DNA from: Thermohalobaculum sediminis
Lineage (GTDB): Bacteria; Pseudomonadota; Alphaproteobacteria; Rhodobacterales; Rhodobacteraceae
NCBI RefSeq assembly: GCF_023487995.1
Contig: NZ_JAMFKN010000001.1
Location: 372,001 to 436,000, forward strand
Reading direction: 5' to 3'
DNA: 64,000 bases
The notes beneath the pieces are model-generated. The model worked only from the letters and a program-made list of their open reading frames with translations. It searched no databases and had not been told where the DNA came from. This document shows positions 45,064 to 53,829 of the stretch, one piece after another. Each line of letters begins with the position of its first letter. Position 1 is the stretch's first letter. The translations under genes were made by a program, and so were the position numbers.

Positions 45064-45178
45064 CCGCCGCTCCCCGCCGCGTCGCCTCGTCCCTCACATG
45101 CATCGGCACGCGGCGCGAGGCAAGCCCGCATCGGCCGCGGCGGGACGCGAGACCGCAGGGCGGCCGCGCAGCCGCTCC

Positions 45179-45688
45179 CTAGCGGCCGGCGCGCCGGTCG
45201 GCCCAGCGCCGCGCCGCTTCCTCGATCCGGTCGGCCATCTCGGCGCGCTCCGCGGGGGTCAGTCCGGTCGCGATCGTCACGAACTGGGCGTGAACGATGC
45301 CGTTCAACCGGCCGGAGGCCTCGCGCCGCTCGCCCAGCGCGGCGCTCAGCCGCTCAGGCGTGAAGTCGGGGGCACGGATCACCGCGACGATCTCGCGCTG
45401 CGCCGCCTCGATGCTGGCGCGCTCGGCCGCCATCGCGTCGCGCCCAGCCAGCATCATCGCGCGCGCCTCGTCCTGCCGGGCCTCGGGCAGCGCACGCAAC
45501 AGGCGCGCCTGCCGCGGGTCCAGTCCGTCGCGGTCGCGATCGTGCCAGTGATGGTCGCGCATCGACCAGCCGCCGACCAGGCCCAGCACCGCGAGGTTCC
45601 CGGCCAGCGAGACCACCAGCAGTGCCCGCAGCCAGAGCGGGCAGCCGGGGCGCCCGGCGGGCGTTGCGACGTTCGTGTCTGCACTCAT
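45179..45688 (-). CDS. CpxP/ZraP-like periplasmic (heavy-metal sensor) protein
   Basis: The 169-residue protein has one N-terminal transmembrane helix (WLRALLVVSLAGNLAVLGLVGGW), then a His/Asp-rich stretch MRDHHWHDRDRDG that could bind metal ions. A long helical domain follows (ARLLRALPEARQDEARAMMLAGRDAMAAERASIEAAQREI, LSAALGERREASGRLNGIVH) of the heavy-metal-resistance/CpxP-like type. GGGAGAG stands six bases before the ATG at 45688, which decides the start over an ATG at 45694. It is the last gene of the EF-hand/ECF operon. Confidence 0.8.
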   Translation of the reverse strand: MSADTNVATPAGRPGCPLWLRALLVVSLAGNLAVLGLVGGWSMRDHHWHDRDRDGLDPRQARLLRALPEARQDEARAMMLAGRDAMAAERASIEAAQREIVAVIRAPDFTPERLSAALGERREASGRLNGIVHAQFVTIATGLTPAERAEMADRIEEAARRWADRRAGR

Positions 45689-45740
45689 CCACATCTCTCC
45701 CGGACCCGGAGCGCGCCCTCGGGCAACGTCAGGGCCGCAC

Positions 45741-46151
45741 TCAGAACGGCTGTTCTACGTCGAACAGGGCAAGCCCCGCGTCGGACACCACGATCACCTC
45801 GTCCTCGGCCGCCATGGCAACCGACACCATCTCGGGCTCGGGCCCGGCAAAGCCCGCGACGAAACCGAACACCAGCCCGGCGGCCAGCGCCGCCGCCGCG
45901 CCCATGCCTCCCATCGACCACCGCGCCTGCGCCCGTGGGCGCAAGGCCGCGGCGCGCCCGGCGCGCATCGCCCCCGAATGCGGCAGCGCCACGGTGGCGG
46001 GACGGCTGGCCGCGGCATCCGCCAGCACGCGCGCGACCAGCGCGTCGGACGGACCGGGGGCCGCGGCAGCCTCGGCCGCAGCGAGCCGGGCGATGGCGTG
46101 CTCGATGGCGGCCTCGTCGCCTGCGTTCATGCCGGGTTTCTCGTTACTCAT
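45741..46151 (-). CDS. Small membrane protein in the anti-sigma position
   Basis: The 136-residue protein has a helical N-terminus (MNAGDEAAIEHAIARLAAAEAAAAP), a basic stretch, one transmembrane helix (MGGMGAAAALAAGLVFGFVAGFAG) and a short periplasmic tail. It starts four bases after the ECF sigma stop, the normal place for an anti-sigma factor. No HxxxCxxC zinc motif is visible and the length is short, so anti-sigma function rests on position and topology only. Confidence 0.65.
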   Translation of the reverse strand: MSNEKPGMNAGDEAAIEHAIARLAAAEAAAAPGPSDALVARVLADAAASRPATVALPHSGAMRAGRAAALRPRAQARWSMGGMGAAAALAAGLVFGFVAGFAGPEPEMVSVAMAAEDEVIVVSDAGLALFDVEQPF

Positions 46152-46155
46152 GTCA

Positions 46156-46725
46156 TCACTCCGGCCGATAGGGCGCGAGATCCTTCTGCAACTGGCGGCG
46201 TGCCCGCGCGAGCAGGCTCTCCACCGCCTCGACCGAGCAGTCGAGCCGCTCGGCGATATCGGGGTTCGACGCCCCCTCGAAATGCCGCAGCACCAGTGCG
46301 TCGCGCTGGCGGTCGGGCAGCGCCATGATGGCGCGCGCCAGCCTGCGCATGTCCTCGCCCGCCGCCAGCCGCTCCAGCGCGCCGGGCGTCGGGTCGGCGG
46401 GCTCGGGCAAGTCGTCCACGTTCGCGGTCGCCCGCCGCCGCCGGATGCGGTCGATGCACAGGTTCTGCGTGACCCGGTAGAGCCATGTCGACACCCGCGC
46501 CTCGCCCGCGCGCCAGGACGGCGCCTGCCGCCACAGCCTCAGCATCGCCTCCTGCGCGATCTCCTCGGCCTCGGCCTCGCTGCCCAGCACCCGCCATGCC
46601 TGACGCAGCACCAGCGGCAGGAACCGCTGGGTCAACTCGCGGGCCGCCGCCTGATCGCCCGCCGCATAGCGCGCGAGCAAGGCGGCCTCCTCCTCCGTCT
46701 CGCTCAGATCGAACATGCCGGCCAT
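46156..46725 (-). CDS. ECF-type RNA polymerase sigma factor
   Basis: The protein has about 189 residues, with sigma region 2 near 25-95 (AAARELTQRFLPLVLRQAWRVLGSEAEAEEIAQEAMLRLWRQAP, VSTWLYRVTQNLCIDRIRRRR) and region 4 near 130-180 (IMALPDRQRDALVLRHFEGASNPDIAERLDCSVEAVESLLARARRQLQ). This is a group IV sigma factor. The start is uncertain: ATG at 46725 is chosen, with ATG at 46716 (MFDLSETEE) and GTG at 46740 as alternatives. It lies between an EF-hand protein gene and a small membrane protein gene that may restrain it. Confidence 0.87.
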   Translation of the reverse strand: MAGMFDLSETEEEAALLARYAAGDQAAARELTQRFLPLVLRQAWRVLGSEAEAEEIAQEAMLRLWRQAPSWRAGEARVSTWLYRVTQNLCIDRIRRRRATANVDDLPEPADPTPGALERLAAGEDMRRLARAIMALPDRQRDALVLRHFEGASNPDIAERLDCSVEAVESLLARARRQLQKDLAPYRPE

Positions 46726-46797
46726 CCGGACGATCCGCACCCCCTGCCCTCGCCGCGGCCATGCTCCGCAGCCGTCGCGGATGAGAATGGTCGCGGG

Positions 46798-47286
46798 TCA
46801 CTTGCGTCCACGGCCCGGTCCCGCCGCGCGCATCTCCTCGCGCGAGACCGCACCGTCGCCGTCGGCGTCGAGCCGCTCGAACCGGCGCTCTCCCCGGCTC
46901 GAGAACTCGGCGGCGTCGATGCGACCATCCCCGTTCGTGTCGAGCCGCGCAAACCTTTTCGCGACGCGCCGGGCGATGCGCGCCTCCTGCGGCGCGCGCA
47001 TCTCGGCCTCGCTCAGCGTGCCGTCGCCGTCGGTGTCGAGGCGCTTGTGCCATGCGGCCTGGCCGCTCTCCATCTCGGCGCGCCCGATGCGGCCGTCGCC
47101 GTCGGTGTCGAGCCGCTCGAACATCCGCTCGGCCCGCGCTTCGCGACGCTCGGCGGCGGTCGGCTTGCCTTCGGCCGCCGCGGCGCCGGCGATGGCGACA
47201 CAGGCGAGCGCGGCGAGCGACGCGGTCAGCGTGCGCGCCCGCGGCAGTGCAGACATCCAGCCCGGTTGCGATGACATCCTGGACAT
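46798..47286 (-). CDS. Exported EF-hand calcium-binding protein
   Basis: The 162-residue protein has a signal peptide (LTASLAALACVAIAGAAAAEG) and four EF-hand loops of the form DxDGDGxIxxxE: DTDGDGRIGRAE, DTDGDGTLSEAE, DTNGDGRIDAAE and DADGDGAVSREE. All keep the Asp/Asn ligands at positions 1, 3 and 5 and the final Glu. Calcium binding in the periplasm is therefore likely. AAGGGG precedes the ATG at 47286. It comes before the ECF sigma gene by 72 bases on the same strand, so it may be part of its regulon or its signal input. Confidence 0.85.
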   Translation of the reverse strand: MSRMSSQPGWMSALPRARTLTASLAALACVAIAGAAAAEGKPTAAERREARAERMFERLDTDGDGRIGRAEMESGQAAWHKRLDTDGDGTLSEAEMRAPQEARIARRVAKRFARLDTNGDGRIDAAEFSSRGERRFERLDADGDGAVSREEMRAAGPGRGRK

Positions 47287-47479
47287 GATCCGACCCCTTG
47301 TATCTGTGGCGCCCCGCCGGTCCGGCGGCCGGCGCGTCCCGACCTGTCGATGCAAACGGCGCGGGCCGCGCATTCCGTCGCGGCACGCGCGCAACTTCAG
47401 GCCGGGTGGGGCCGGCGGATGGCGACACGGTGCCGCAATCGCCATGCGAGGGGGTGCGCGCGCCGGGCCGAGGCGCTAG

Positions 47480-47899
47480 ATGCTTTCCATGCAACACGAT
47501 CCCAACAGCTTCCTGCACGGATCCCAGCCGCTTGGCCGCCCGCTGGTGCCTGCGCTGCTGCGCGGCTGGCGCAAGCGCTGCCCCAACTGCGGCGGCGGTC
47601 CGATCTTCGCGGGCTATCTGTCCGTCCGCCCGACCTGCGCCGCCTGCGGCGAGGCGCTGCACCATCACCGCGCGGACGACCTGCCGGCCTGGGCCACGAT
47701 CCTGATTGTCGGCCACCTGGTCGGCAGCCTGATGCTGTCGGTCGAGTTCTCGCTCGAGCCGCCGATGTGGGTGCATTTCGCGGTCTGGCCCACCCTCGCG
47801 CTTGGCCTCACGCTGTGGCTGCTGCCCCGGATCAAGGGTATGGTCGTGGCGATGCAGTGGGCCTGGCGGATGCACGGCTTCGAGGACGGCGGCAGCTGA
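47480..47899 (+). CDS. DUF983-family membrane protein
   Basis: The 139-residue protein has the DUF983 layout: PALLRGWRKRCPNCGGGPIFAGYLSVRPTCAACGEAL with a zinc-ribbon-like CPNC and CAAC pair, then two transmembrane helices (TILIVGHLVGSLMLSVEF and VHFAVWPTLALGLTLWLLP) and a short tail. It is typical of alphaproteobacteria and of unknown role. A second ATG at 47489 (MQHDPNSF) may be the start. Confidence 0.85.
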   Translation: MLSMQHDPNSFLHGSQPLGRPLVPALLRGWRKRCPNCGGGPIFAGYLSVRPTCAACGEALHHHRADDLPAWATILIVGHLVGSLMLSVEFSLEPPMWVHFAVWPTLALGLTLWLLPRIKGMVVAMQWAWRMHGFEDGGS

Positions 47900-47995
47900 C
47901 CGCCGCACGCGTCTGGACAGGCGCCGCCCCCGCGCCATAGTCTCGACACGCGCCCGGATTTCGCCGGGCGCGGCATTCTGACAGGATTATTCGAC

Positions 47996-48691
47996 ATGGC
48001 CGAACCGGCGAAGGACACGCTGCGCGACGCGGCGACGGTGATCCTGATCCGCCGCGACGGCCCTGGCCCGGCGCGCGTGCTGATGGGGCAGCGCGGCGAG
48101 GCGGCGGCCTTCATGCCATCGAAATTCGTCTTTCCCGGCGGCGCGGTCGATGCGGCCGACCACGCGCTCGCGGCCCGCTTCGCGCCGCCCGCGGCGCTGG
48201 GCGCCCGGCTCGATATCCGCGCGCCCGCGGGCATCGGCGGCGCGCTGGCTCTGGCTGCGATCCGCGAGTTGTGGGAGGAGGCGGGGCTCGTCCTCGCCCG
48301 GCCCGGCGACGCCGACGCGCGGGCCGCCGCCGCCACGGCGCCGGGGCCCTGGCGCGACTTCCTCGGGCGCGGCTGGCGTCCGGCGACCGAGGCGCTCGAC
48401 TTCGTGTTCCGCGCGATCACGCCGCCGGGGCGGCCGCGCCGCTTCGATGCCCGCTTCTTCATGGCCGACGCGGCAGGGCTCGCCACCGGCCCCGAGGCGT
48501 TCGAGGACATCGACCACGAGTTGTCGCATCTGAGCTGGCTGACCCTGCCCGAGGCTCGCGCGCTCGACCTGCCCTTCATCACCGAGGTGGTGCTGGCCGA
48601 GGTCGAGGCCCGGCTCGATGCGCCCTCGGGGCCGCGGCCCGCGCCCTTCTTCCGCCACGACGGCGGGAGGTCGTTCTTCGAAGCGATCTGA
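47996..48691 (+). CDS. Nudix hydrolase
   Basis: The 231-residue protein has a Nudix box of the NUDT7/19-like type: FPGGAVDAAD, then after an insertion AAIRELWEEAGLV, which supplies the metal-binding REXXEE core. The N-terminus DAATVILIRRDGPGPARVLMGQR is typical of the fold. Members hydrolyse CoA derivatives or nucleoside diphosphate compounds. The following MFS gene starts ten bases on, so the two are likely cotranscribed. Confidence 0.87.
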   Translation: MAEPAKDTLRDAATVILIRRDGPGPARVLMGQRGEAAAFMPSKFVFPGGAVDAADHALAARFAPPAALGARLDIRAPAGIGGALALAAIRELWEEAGLVLARPGDADARAAAATAPGPWRDFLGRGWRPATEALDFVFRAITPPGRPRRFDARFFMADAAGLATGPEAFEDIDHELSHLSWLTLPEARALDLPFITEVVLAEVEARLDAPSGPRPAPFFRHDGGRSFFEAI

Positions 48692-48701
48692 GGCCCGCGC
48701 G

Positions 48702-49886
48702 ATGACGCGGAGCGCCACCAGAATCGGCGGACGGATCGGCGCCTGGAAGGGCCAGATCGCCCCCATCGCGGCGATCTCGCTGTTCGGGCTGTCGATGACC
48801 ATGAGCTACCCGCTTTTCGCGCTGCTGCTGGAGCGGGCGGGGGCGAGCGGCGCCACGATCGGTCTCAACACCATGGCCGCGGCGGTGTCGATGGTGCTCA
48901 CGGCGCCGATGATGCCGCGGCTGCTGCGTGCCGTCGGGATCGGCCGGCTGATGATCGGCTCGGCGCTGGTGATGGCCGCGATCTTCGCCGCCGTCCCGCT
49001 CCACGAGGGCATCGGCTGGTGGATGGCGCTGCGCTTCGCCTATGGCTTTGCCGGAACGGCGCTGTTCTTCGCCTCGGAGTTCTGGATCGTCGGCGCCGCC
49101 CCCGAGGCGAGCCGCGGGCGGATCATCGCGATCTATGGCATCTCGCTGTCGACCAGCTTCATGACCGGGCCGCTGCTGCTGACCGTCACCGGGCTCGAGG
49201 GCTGGCCGCCCTTCCTCGTCGCCGCCGCGATCCCGCTCGCGGGGCTCGTGCCCATCGTCTGGGGTCTCGCGAGCGCCCCGCCGATGGAGGACGAGGAACT
49301 GCCGCGCCTCGCCGACACGCTTCGCTATTTCGTCACCGATCCGGCGATGGTCTGGGCGGTCGTCCTCTTCGCCACCGTCGAATACGGCACGCTCGCGCTG
49401 CTGTCGGTCTGGGGCGTTCGCTCGGACCTGCCCGAGGCCGAGGCGGTGCTGCTGCTGTCGGCCTTCCCGCTCGGGGCGATCCTGATGCAGCTGCCGCTTG
49501 GCTGGGCGGCCGACCGGTTCGACCGGCGGCGGCTGCTCCTGCTCATCGCCGCGGTGATGATCGCGGCCCCCGTGGCGATCACCGGCCTCGAGCGCGCGCT
49601 GGGGCCGCTGGTGCCGGTGACGATGGTCTGGGGCGGGCTGGCCTCGGGTCTCTACCTGGTCGCGCTCACCGGGCTTGGCGCGCGCTATTCGGGTCAGCGG
49701 CTGGCGCAGGCCAATGCCGCCGTGGTGCTTGCCTATGGCGTCGGCGCGCTGGTCTCTCCCCTCGCACTCGGGGCGGCGATGGACGCGGCCGACCCCGACG
49801 GGCTGCTGCTGGGCAGCAGCGGTTTTGCCGCCGCCTTCCTCGCGCTGGTGCTGGCGCGGATGGCGCGGGCGCGCAAAACCCCTTGA
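48702..49886 (+). CDS. MFS transporter
   Basis: The 394-residue protein has 12 predicted transmembrane helices, the MFS loop 2-3 region RLLRAVGIGRLMIGSALVMAA, and a second-half GWAADRFDRRRLLLLIAAVM, which is the equivalent loop 8-9 motif. It resembles YcaD/Fsr-like exporters of small molecules, but the substrate is unknown. The ATG at 48702 gives a basic start (MTRSATRIGGRIGAWKGQ) directly before the first helix. Confidence 0.85.
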   Translation: MTRSATRIGGRIGAWKGQIAPIAAISLFGLSMTMSYPLFALLLERAGASGATIGLNTMAAAVSMVLTAPMMPRLLRAVGIGRLMIGSALVMAAIFAAVPLHEGIGWWMALRFAYGFAGTALFFASEFWIVGAAPEASRGRIIAIYGISLSTSFMTGPLLLTVTGLEGWPPFLVAAAIPLAGLVPIVWGLASAPPMEDEELPRLADTLRYFVTDPAMVWAVVLFATVEYGTLALLSVWGVRSDLPEAEAVLLLSAFPLGAILMQLPLGWAADRFDRRRLLLLIAAVMIAAPVAITGLERALGPLVPVTMVWGGLASGLYLVALTGLGARYSGQRLAQANAAVVLAYGVGALVSPLALGAAMDAADPDGLLLGSSGFAAAFLALVLARMARARKTP

Positions 49887-50021
49887 CTCGGGCGCGCCGA
49901 CGGGTAGGAACGGCACTCGACTTCGCGGGCGCTCGATCCCGCGGCCAGGAACATGTGCGGGCGGCGGCGCCCGGAGCGAATGGGCGACGCGCGGCGCGCG
50001 GCCCGCAGAGGAGTGACGACG

Positions 50022-50189
50022 ATGGCGAAGCCCACCACGGTGAAGATCCGCCTCAACTCGACCGCCGGCACCGGCTTCTTCTACGTGACCAAGAAGAACT
50101 CGCGCACCATGACCGAGAAGATGACCGTGCGGAAGTACGACCCGGTCGCGCGCAAGCATGTCGAGTTCAAGGAAGGCAAGATCAAGTAA
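50022..50189 (+). CDS. rpmG: 50S ribosomal protein L33
   Basis: This small large-subunit ribosomal protein has 55 residues, the usual size. It starts [26 protein letters not shown] and ends with [19 protein letters not shown]. It is the form without the four zinc cysteines, so it does not need zinc. GAGGAG lies before the ATG. Confidence 0.97.
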   Translation: MAKPTTVKIRLNSTAGTGFFYVTKKNSRTMTEKMTVRKYDPVARKHVEFKEGKIK

Positions 50190-50300
50190 GAACCCGACAC
50201 GCGAGACAATCGCGGGGGACAGTCGGGCGGCCCATCGCGGCCGCCCGTTCGCGTTTCCGGGGCAGTCGCGCGCCGGCCCTGACGGCGGCGGGACAACGAG

Positions 50301-50330
50301 AAAGGGCCGGGGGTCGCCCCCCGGCCCTTC
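50301..50330. terminator. Bidirectional hairpin between rpmG and the BI-1 gene
   Basis: AAAGGGCCGGGGG and CCCCCCGGCCCTT are complementary around a short TCG loop. The convergent genes end 112 bases to the left and 25 bases to the right, so it can serve both. Short pyrimidine tracts follow on each strand, but no strong T run. Confidence 0.6.
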
Positions 50331-50354
50331 TCCGTTCCGGCCCTGCGGCCTGCG

Positions 50355-51140
50355 TCACTCGCGGTTCCCGAGGAACTGCAGCAGGAACATGAACATGTTG
50401 ATGAAGTCGAGATAGAGGCGCAGCGCCCCCATGATCGCGCCCTTCTCGAGCCACGCCTCGCCGCCCGGCGTCGCGCGCATGCCGAGATACTCGTTCTTGA
50501 TCGACTGCGTGTCATAGGCCGTCAGCCCCGCGAACAGCAGCACGCCGATCAGCGAGATCGCCCACTGCAGGCCCGAGCTGGCAAGGAAGATGTTCACGAT
50601 CGAGGCCACGATCAGGCCGATCACGCCCATGATGAGGAAGGAGCCCCAGCCGGACAGGTCCTTTCTGGTCGTGTAGCCCCAGATCGACAGGCCGCCAAAG
50701 GCGATCGCGGTGATGAAGAAGGTCCGCGCGATCGACTCGCCGGTGAACACTGCGAAGATCCAGGCCATCGACAGGCCCATCACCGCGCCGAAGGCCCAGA
50801 ACGTCATCTGCGCGGCCGAGGCGCTCATCCGGTTGATCATCGCCGCGAAGCCGAACACGAAGGCCAGCGGCGCGAACATGATCACCCACTTCAGCGGGCT
50901 GCCGTAGAGCGTGGCGATCGCGCCCGGCCCCAGGATGTAGGGCGCGGCGTCGCCGCCCTGCGATGCGACGATGGCCTCGCGGAAATCATGGCCGATCACC
51001 CAGGCGACGAGGCCCGTGATGACCATCGCACCCGCCATCAGCGCGTAGACCTTGTTCATATAGGCGCGCAGGCCCTCGTCGATTTCCGCGACGCGCGCAC
51101 CGGTCGCAACGCGGCCTGTAGCGTAGTTCGGGTTCACCAT
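50355..51140 (-). CDS. Bax inhibitor-1/YccA family membrane protein
   Basis: The 261-residue protein has seven hydrophobic helices of the BI-1 (TMBIM) fold: YMNKVYALMAGAMVITGLVAWVIG, PLKWVIMFAPLAFVFGFAAMI, AIAFGGLSIWGYTTRKDLSGWG and a C-terminal helical segment with AYDTQSIKNEYL, which carries the BI-1 Asp pair region. Bacterial homologues include YccA, an inhibitor of FtsH, and BsYetJ, a pH-gated calcium leak channel. The ATG at 51140 gives VNPNYATGRVATGARVAEIDEGLR before the first helix. Confidence 0.9.
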   Translation of the reverse strand: MVNPNYATGRVATGARVAEIDEGLRAYMNKVYALMAGAMVITGLVAWVIGHDFREAIVASQGGDAAPYILGPGAIATLYGSPLKWVIMFAPLAFVFGFAAMINRMSASAAQMTFWAFGAVMGLSMAWIFAVFTGESIARTFFITAIAFGGLSIWGYTTRKDLSGWGSFLIMGVIGLIVASIVNIFLASSGLQWAISLIGVLLFAGLTAYDTQSIKNEYLGMRATPGGEAWLEKGAIMGALRLYLDFINMFMFLLQFLGNRE

Positions 51141-51255
51141 GTCTCTGACCCTATGCTCCTGTTGCACTAAGAGAGGCGGCCGGCGGCCGCCCCTTCGTTA
51201 TCCCGAGTGATGATATCGGAAACCGTGAGCGATGTTTCAAGGATTTCCGGCATCG

Positions 51256-53829
51256 TTACCCGGCCGCCATCCGCAGCACCCGCGCCGGCCGCAGGCGCAG
51301 CGGCCGAGCGGAAAATGTAAGCCCCGCCAGCAGGTTGAGTGCCGCACCCCCCAGCACCACCGCCAGGGCAGGCCCGATCCGCAGGGTGAAATCGGCATCC
51401 AGAACGAAATGTGTCACCGCCCAGGCGGCCAGCGTCCCCCAGATCAGCGCGACGAGTCCCGCCACCGCCCCCAGTGCCAGCGCCCTCAGCGCGAAACTGC
51501 CTAGGATGCGCCGGCGCGGCGCGCCAAGCACCTTCATCACCGCGGCCTCGCTCACCTGCCGCTCGGCCGCGGCGCCCGCTGCGCCGACCAGCACCGCGAG
51601 CCCCGTCAGCAGCACCGCCAGCGCCCCCCATCGCGTCGCCGCCCCAAGCGTCGCGAGTCCGTCCGAGACGCGCTCGATCTGGTCGCGCACCCGGATCGCG
51701 GTGACATTTGGGAAATCCCGTCCCGTTTCGCGCATCAGCGTGGCCTCGGCCCCCGGCGCGGCATGGACCGTGGCGATGTGCGTGTGCGGCGCCCCGGCCA
51801 GCGCGTCGGGCGACAGCACCATCAGGAATGAGATGCCCAGCGAGCGCCAGTCCACCTCGCGCAGGTTGGCGACCCGCGCCGTCACCGGCCGCCCGAGGAT
51901 GTTGACGGTGACCGTCGAGCCCACGCCCAACCCCAGCTCGCGCGCCTCCTCGGCCGCGAAGCTGACCTGCGGCTCGCCGGCATGGGCCTCGGACCACCAG
52001 GCGCCCTCGACGATCCGGGCGCCGGGCGGGGGCGTGGCGGCATAGCTCACGCCCCGGTCGCCGCGCAGCACCCAGGCGCCGGCGGGGTCGATCGGCGCCT
52101 CGGCCGCCGGGATGCCGTTCAGATGCGTCACCACGCCGCGCAGCATCGGCGCAGTGGCGATGCGGCTCACGCCGTCGGTGCCCTCGACCATCGCGCGGAA
52201 GGGGGCGAGCTGGTCGGGCTGGATGTCGACGAAGAAGAAGGCGGGCGCGTCCTGCGGCAGTTCCGAGCGGATCAACCGCTGCATGTTCGCGTCGATCTGC
52301 CCGATGGCCGCGAGCACGCCCAGCCCCAGGCCCAGCGCCATCACCACGTTCGCGGCGCCCCCGCCCGGCGCGCCGATGGCCCCCAGCGCCAGCCGCAGCC
52401 CCGGCCGGTTGCGCGCGATCGGCCCATGCGCCAGCCGCCGCGCCCCGCGCGCCGCAAGCCACCCCGCGCCGCGCAGCACCGCCATGGCGCCGGCGATCGC
52501 CCCGATGACCCCCAGCGCCAGCTTGGGCGCGCCCGAGAGCGCCACGACCAGCGCGGCGAGCCCAAGCCCCAGCCCGCCCACCACCACCAGCGCCGCCCGA
52601 TGCGGCCAGGCATCGATGCCGCCGCGCCCGCGCACGGCCACCCGCGCCGCCGCGCGATAAAGCGCTGCGGGCCGGATCTCGCGCAGCCACATCAGGGGCC
52701 CCAGCGCGAACAGCGCCGCGATCCCAGCGCCATAGACCGCCGCCAGCGCGAGCGGCGCGGGATAAAGCGCGAAGCGGGCTGGCAGCGGCAGCGTTCCGGC
52801 CATCCATGGGCCCGCCAGCGCCACCAGCCCGCCGCCCAGCGCCACGCCGAGACCGATCCCCAGCGCCGAGATGGCGCCGATCTGCATCAGATATGCCGCG
52901 AACACGGTGTCCGCCGAGGCCCCAAGCGTCCTGAGCGTCGCAATCGCCCCCAGCTTGCGAGCCAGATAGCCGCGCACCGCGGCGCCCACGCCGACGCCGC
53001 CCACCACCAGCGCGGCCAGCCCCACCAGCGTCAGGAACGCCCCCGCCCGCGTGACGAACCGCGCGATCCCCGGCGCTGCCTCGGTGCGGTCGCGCCAGCG
53101 CGCGCCCGAGTAGGGGAAGGCCGCCTCGAACGACGCGCGCAAGTCCACCAGGTCGATGCCTTCGGCCACGCGAAGGCGGTAGATCGTCTCGTAGAGCGTG
53201 CCGGGCCCCAAGAGCCCCGCGGCCCGCAGGCCTTCGCTTGCCACGATGACCCGCGGCCCGAGGGCGAAGCCACCCGACAGCCGGTCGGGCTCGGCCAGCA
53301 GCGCGCCGCGATACTCGAACTCGCCCGCCCCCAGCCGCACCCGCTGGCCGGGGGTCAGGCCCAGCCGCTCGGCCAGCACCGGCTCGGCCACCAGCCCCCA
53401 GGCGCCATCGCGCTGGGCCAGCGCGCCCGTGAGGTCCGTGCCCTCGATCTCGACAGCGCCGTAAAGCGGATAGGCTCCATCGACGCCCTTCACCTGCGCC
53501 AGCGCCCGCTCACCCTCGGTCGTGCCCAGCATCGAGCGCAGGTCGAACACCTCGGCCACCGGGCCCGCGCCCTCGATCCAGGCGCGCTCGGCCTCGTCGG
53601 CCGCGCGATAGGTGAAGGTGATGGCGACATCGCCGCCAAGGATCGCCTGCCCCTCGGCCGCCAGCCCCGCGCGGATCGCGGCCGTCACCGACCCCACCGC
53701 CGCGATCCCCGCGACGCCCAGCGCGAGGCATAGGAGGAAAATGCGGAACCCCGCCAGCCCCCCGCGCAGCTCGCGCCGGGCGAGCCGCGAGGCGAACCCC
53801 ATCCGGGCCGCGAAGGCAGGCCGCGTCAT
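51256..53829 (-). CDS. FtsX-like ABC transporter permease (YbbP-type)
   Basis: The 857-residue protein has an N-terminal helix and long periplasmic domain, then FtsX-type membrane repeats (TRAGAFLTLVGLAALVVGGVGVGAAVRGYLARKLGAIATLRTLGAS). A second periplasmic part and a C-terminal FtsX repeat follow (LLTGLAVLVGAAGAAAERQVSEAAVMKVLGAPRRRILGSFALRA). This MacB/LolC-like mechanotransmission fold is shared by YbbP proteins. It overlaps the ATPase gene by four bases. The cargo is not known; an envelope lipid or peptide is possible. Confidence 0.9.
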   Translation of the reverse strand: MTRPAFAARMGFASRLARRELRGGLAGFRIFLLCLALGVAGIAAVGSVTAAIRAGLAAEGQAILGGDVAITFTYRAADEAERAWIEGAGPVAEVFDLRSMLGTTEGERALAQVKGVDGAYPLYGAVEIEGTDLTGALAQRDGAWGLVAEPVLAERLGLTPGQRVRLGAGEFEYRGALLAEPDRLSGGFALGPRVIVASEGLRAAGLLGPGTLYETIYRLRVAEGIDLVDLRASFEAAFPYSGARWRDRTEAAPGIARFVTRAGAFLTLVGLAALVVGGVGVGAAVRGYLARKLGAIATLRTLGASADTVFAAYLMQIGAISALGIGLGVALGGGLVALAGPWMAGTLPLPARFALYPAPLALAAVYGAGIAALFALGPLMWLREIRPAALYRAAARVAVRGRGGIDAWPHRAALVVVGGLGLGLAALVVALSGAPKLALGVIGAIAGAMAVLRGAGWLAARGARRLAHGPIARNRPGLRLALGAIGAPGGGAANVVMALGLGLGVLAAIGQIDANMQRLIRSELPQDAPAFFFVDIQPDQLAPFRAMVEGTDGVSRIATAPMLRGVVTHLNGIPAAEAPIDPAGAWVLRGDRGVSYAATPPPGARIVEGAWWSEAHAGEPQVSFAAEEARELGLGVGSTVTVNILGRPVTARVANLREVDWRSLGISFLMVLSPDALAGAPHTHIATVHAAPGAEATLMRETGRDFPNVTAIRVRDQIERVSDGLATLGAATRWGALAVLLTGLAVLVGAAGAAAERQVSEAAVMKVLGAPRRRILGSFALRALALGAVAGLVALIWGTLAAWAVTHFVLDADFTLRIGPALAVVLGGAALNLLAGLTFSARPLRLRPARVLRMAAG

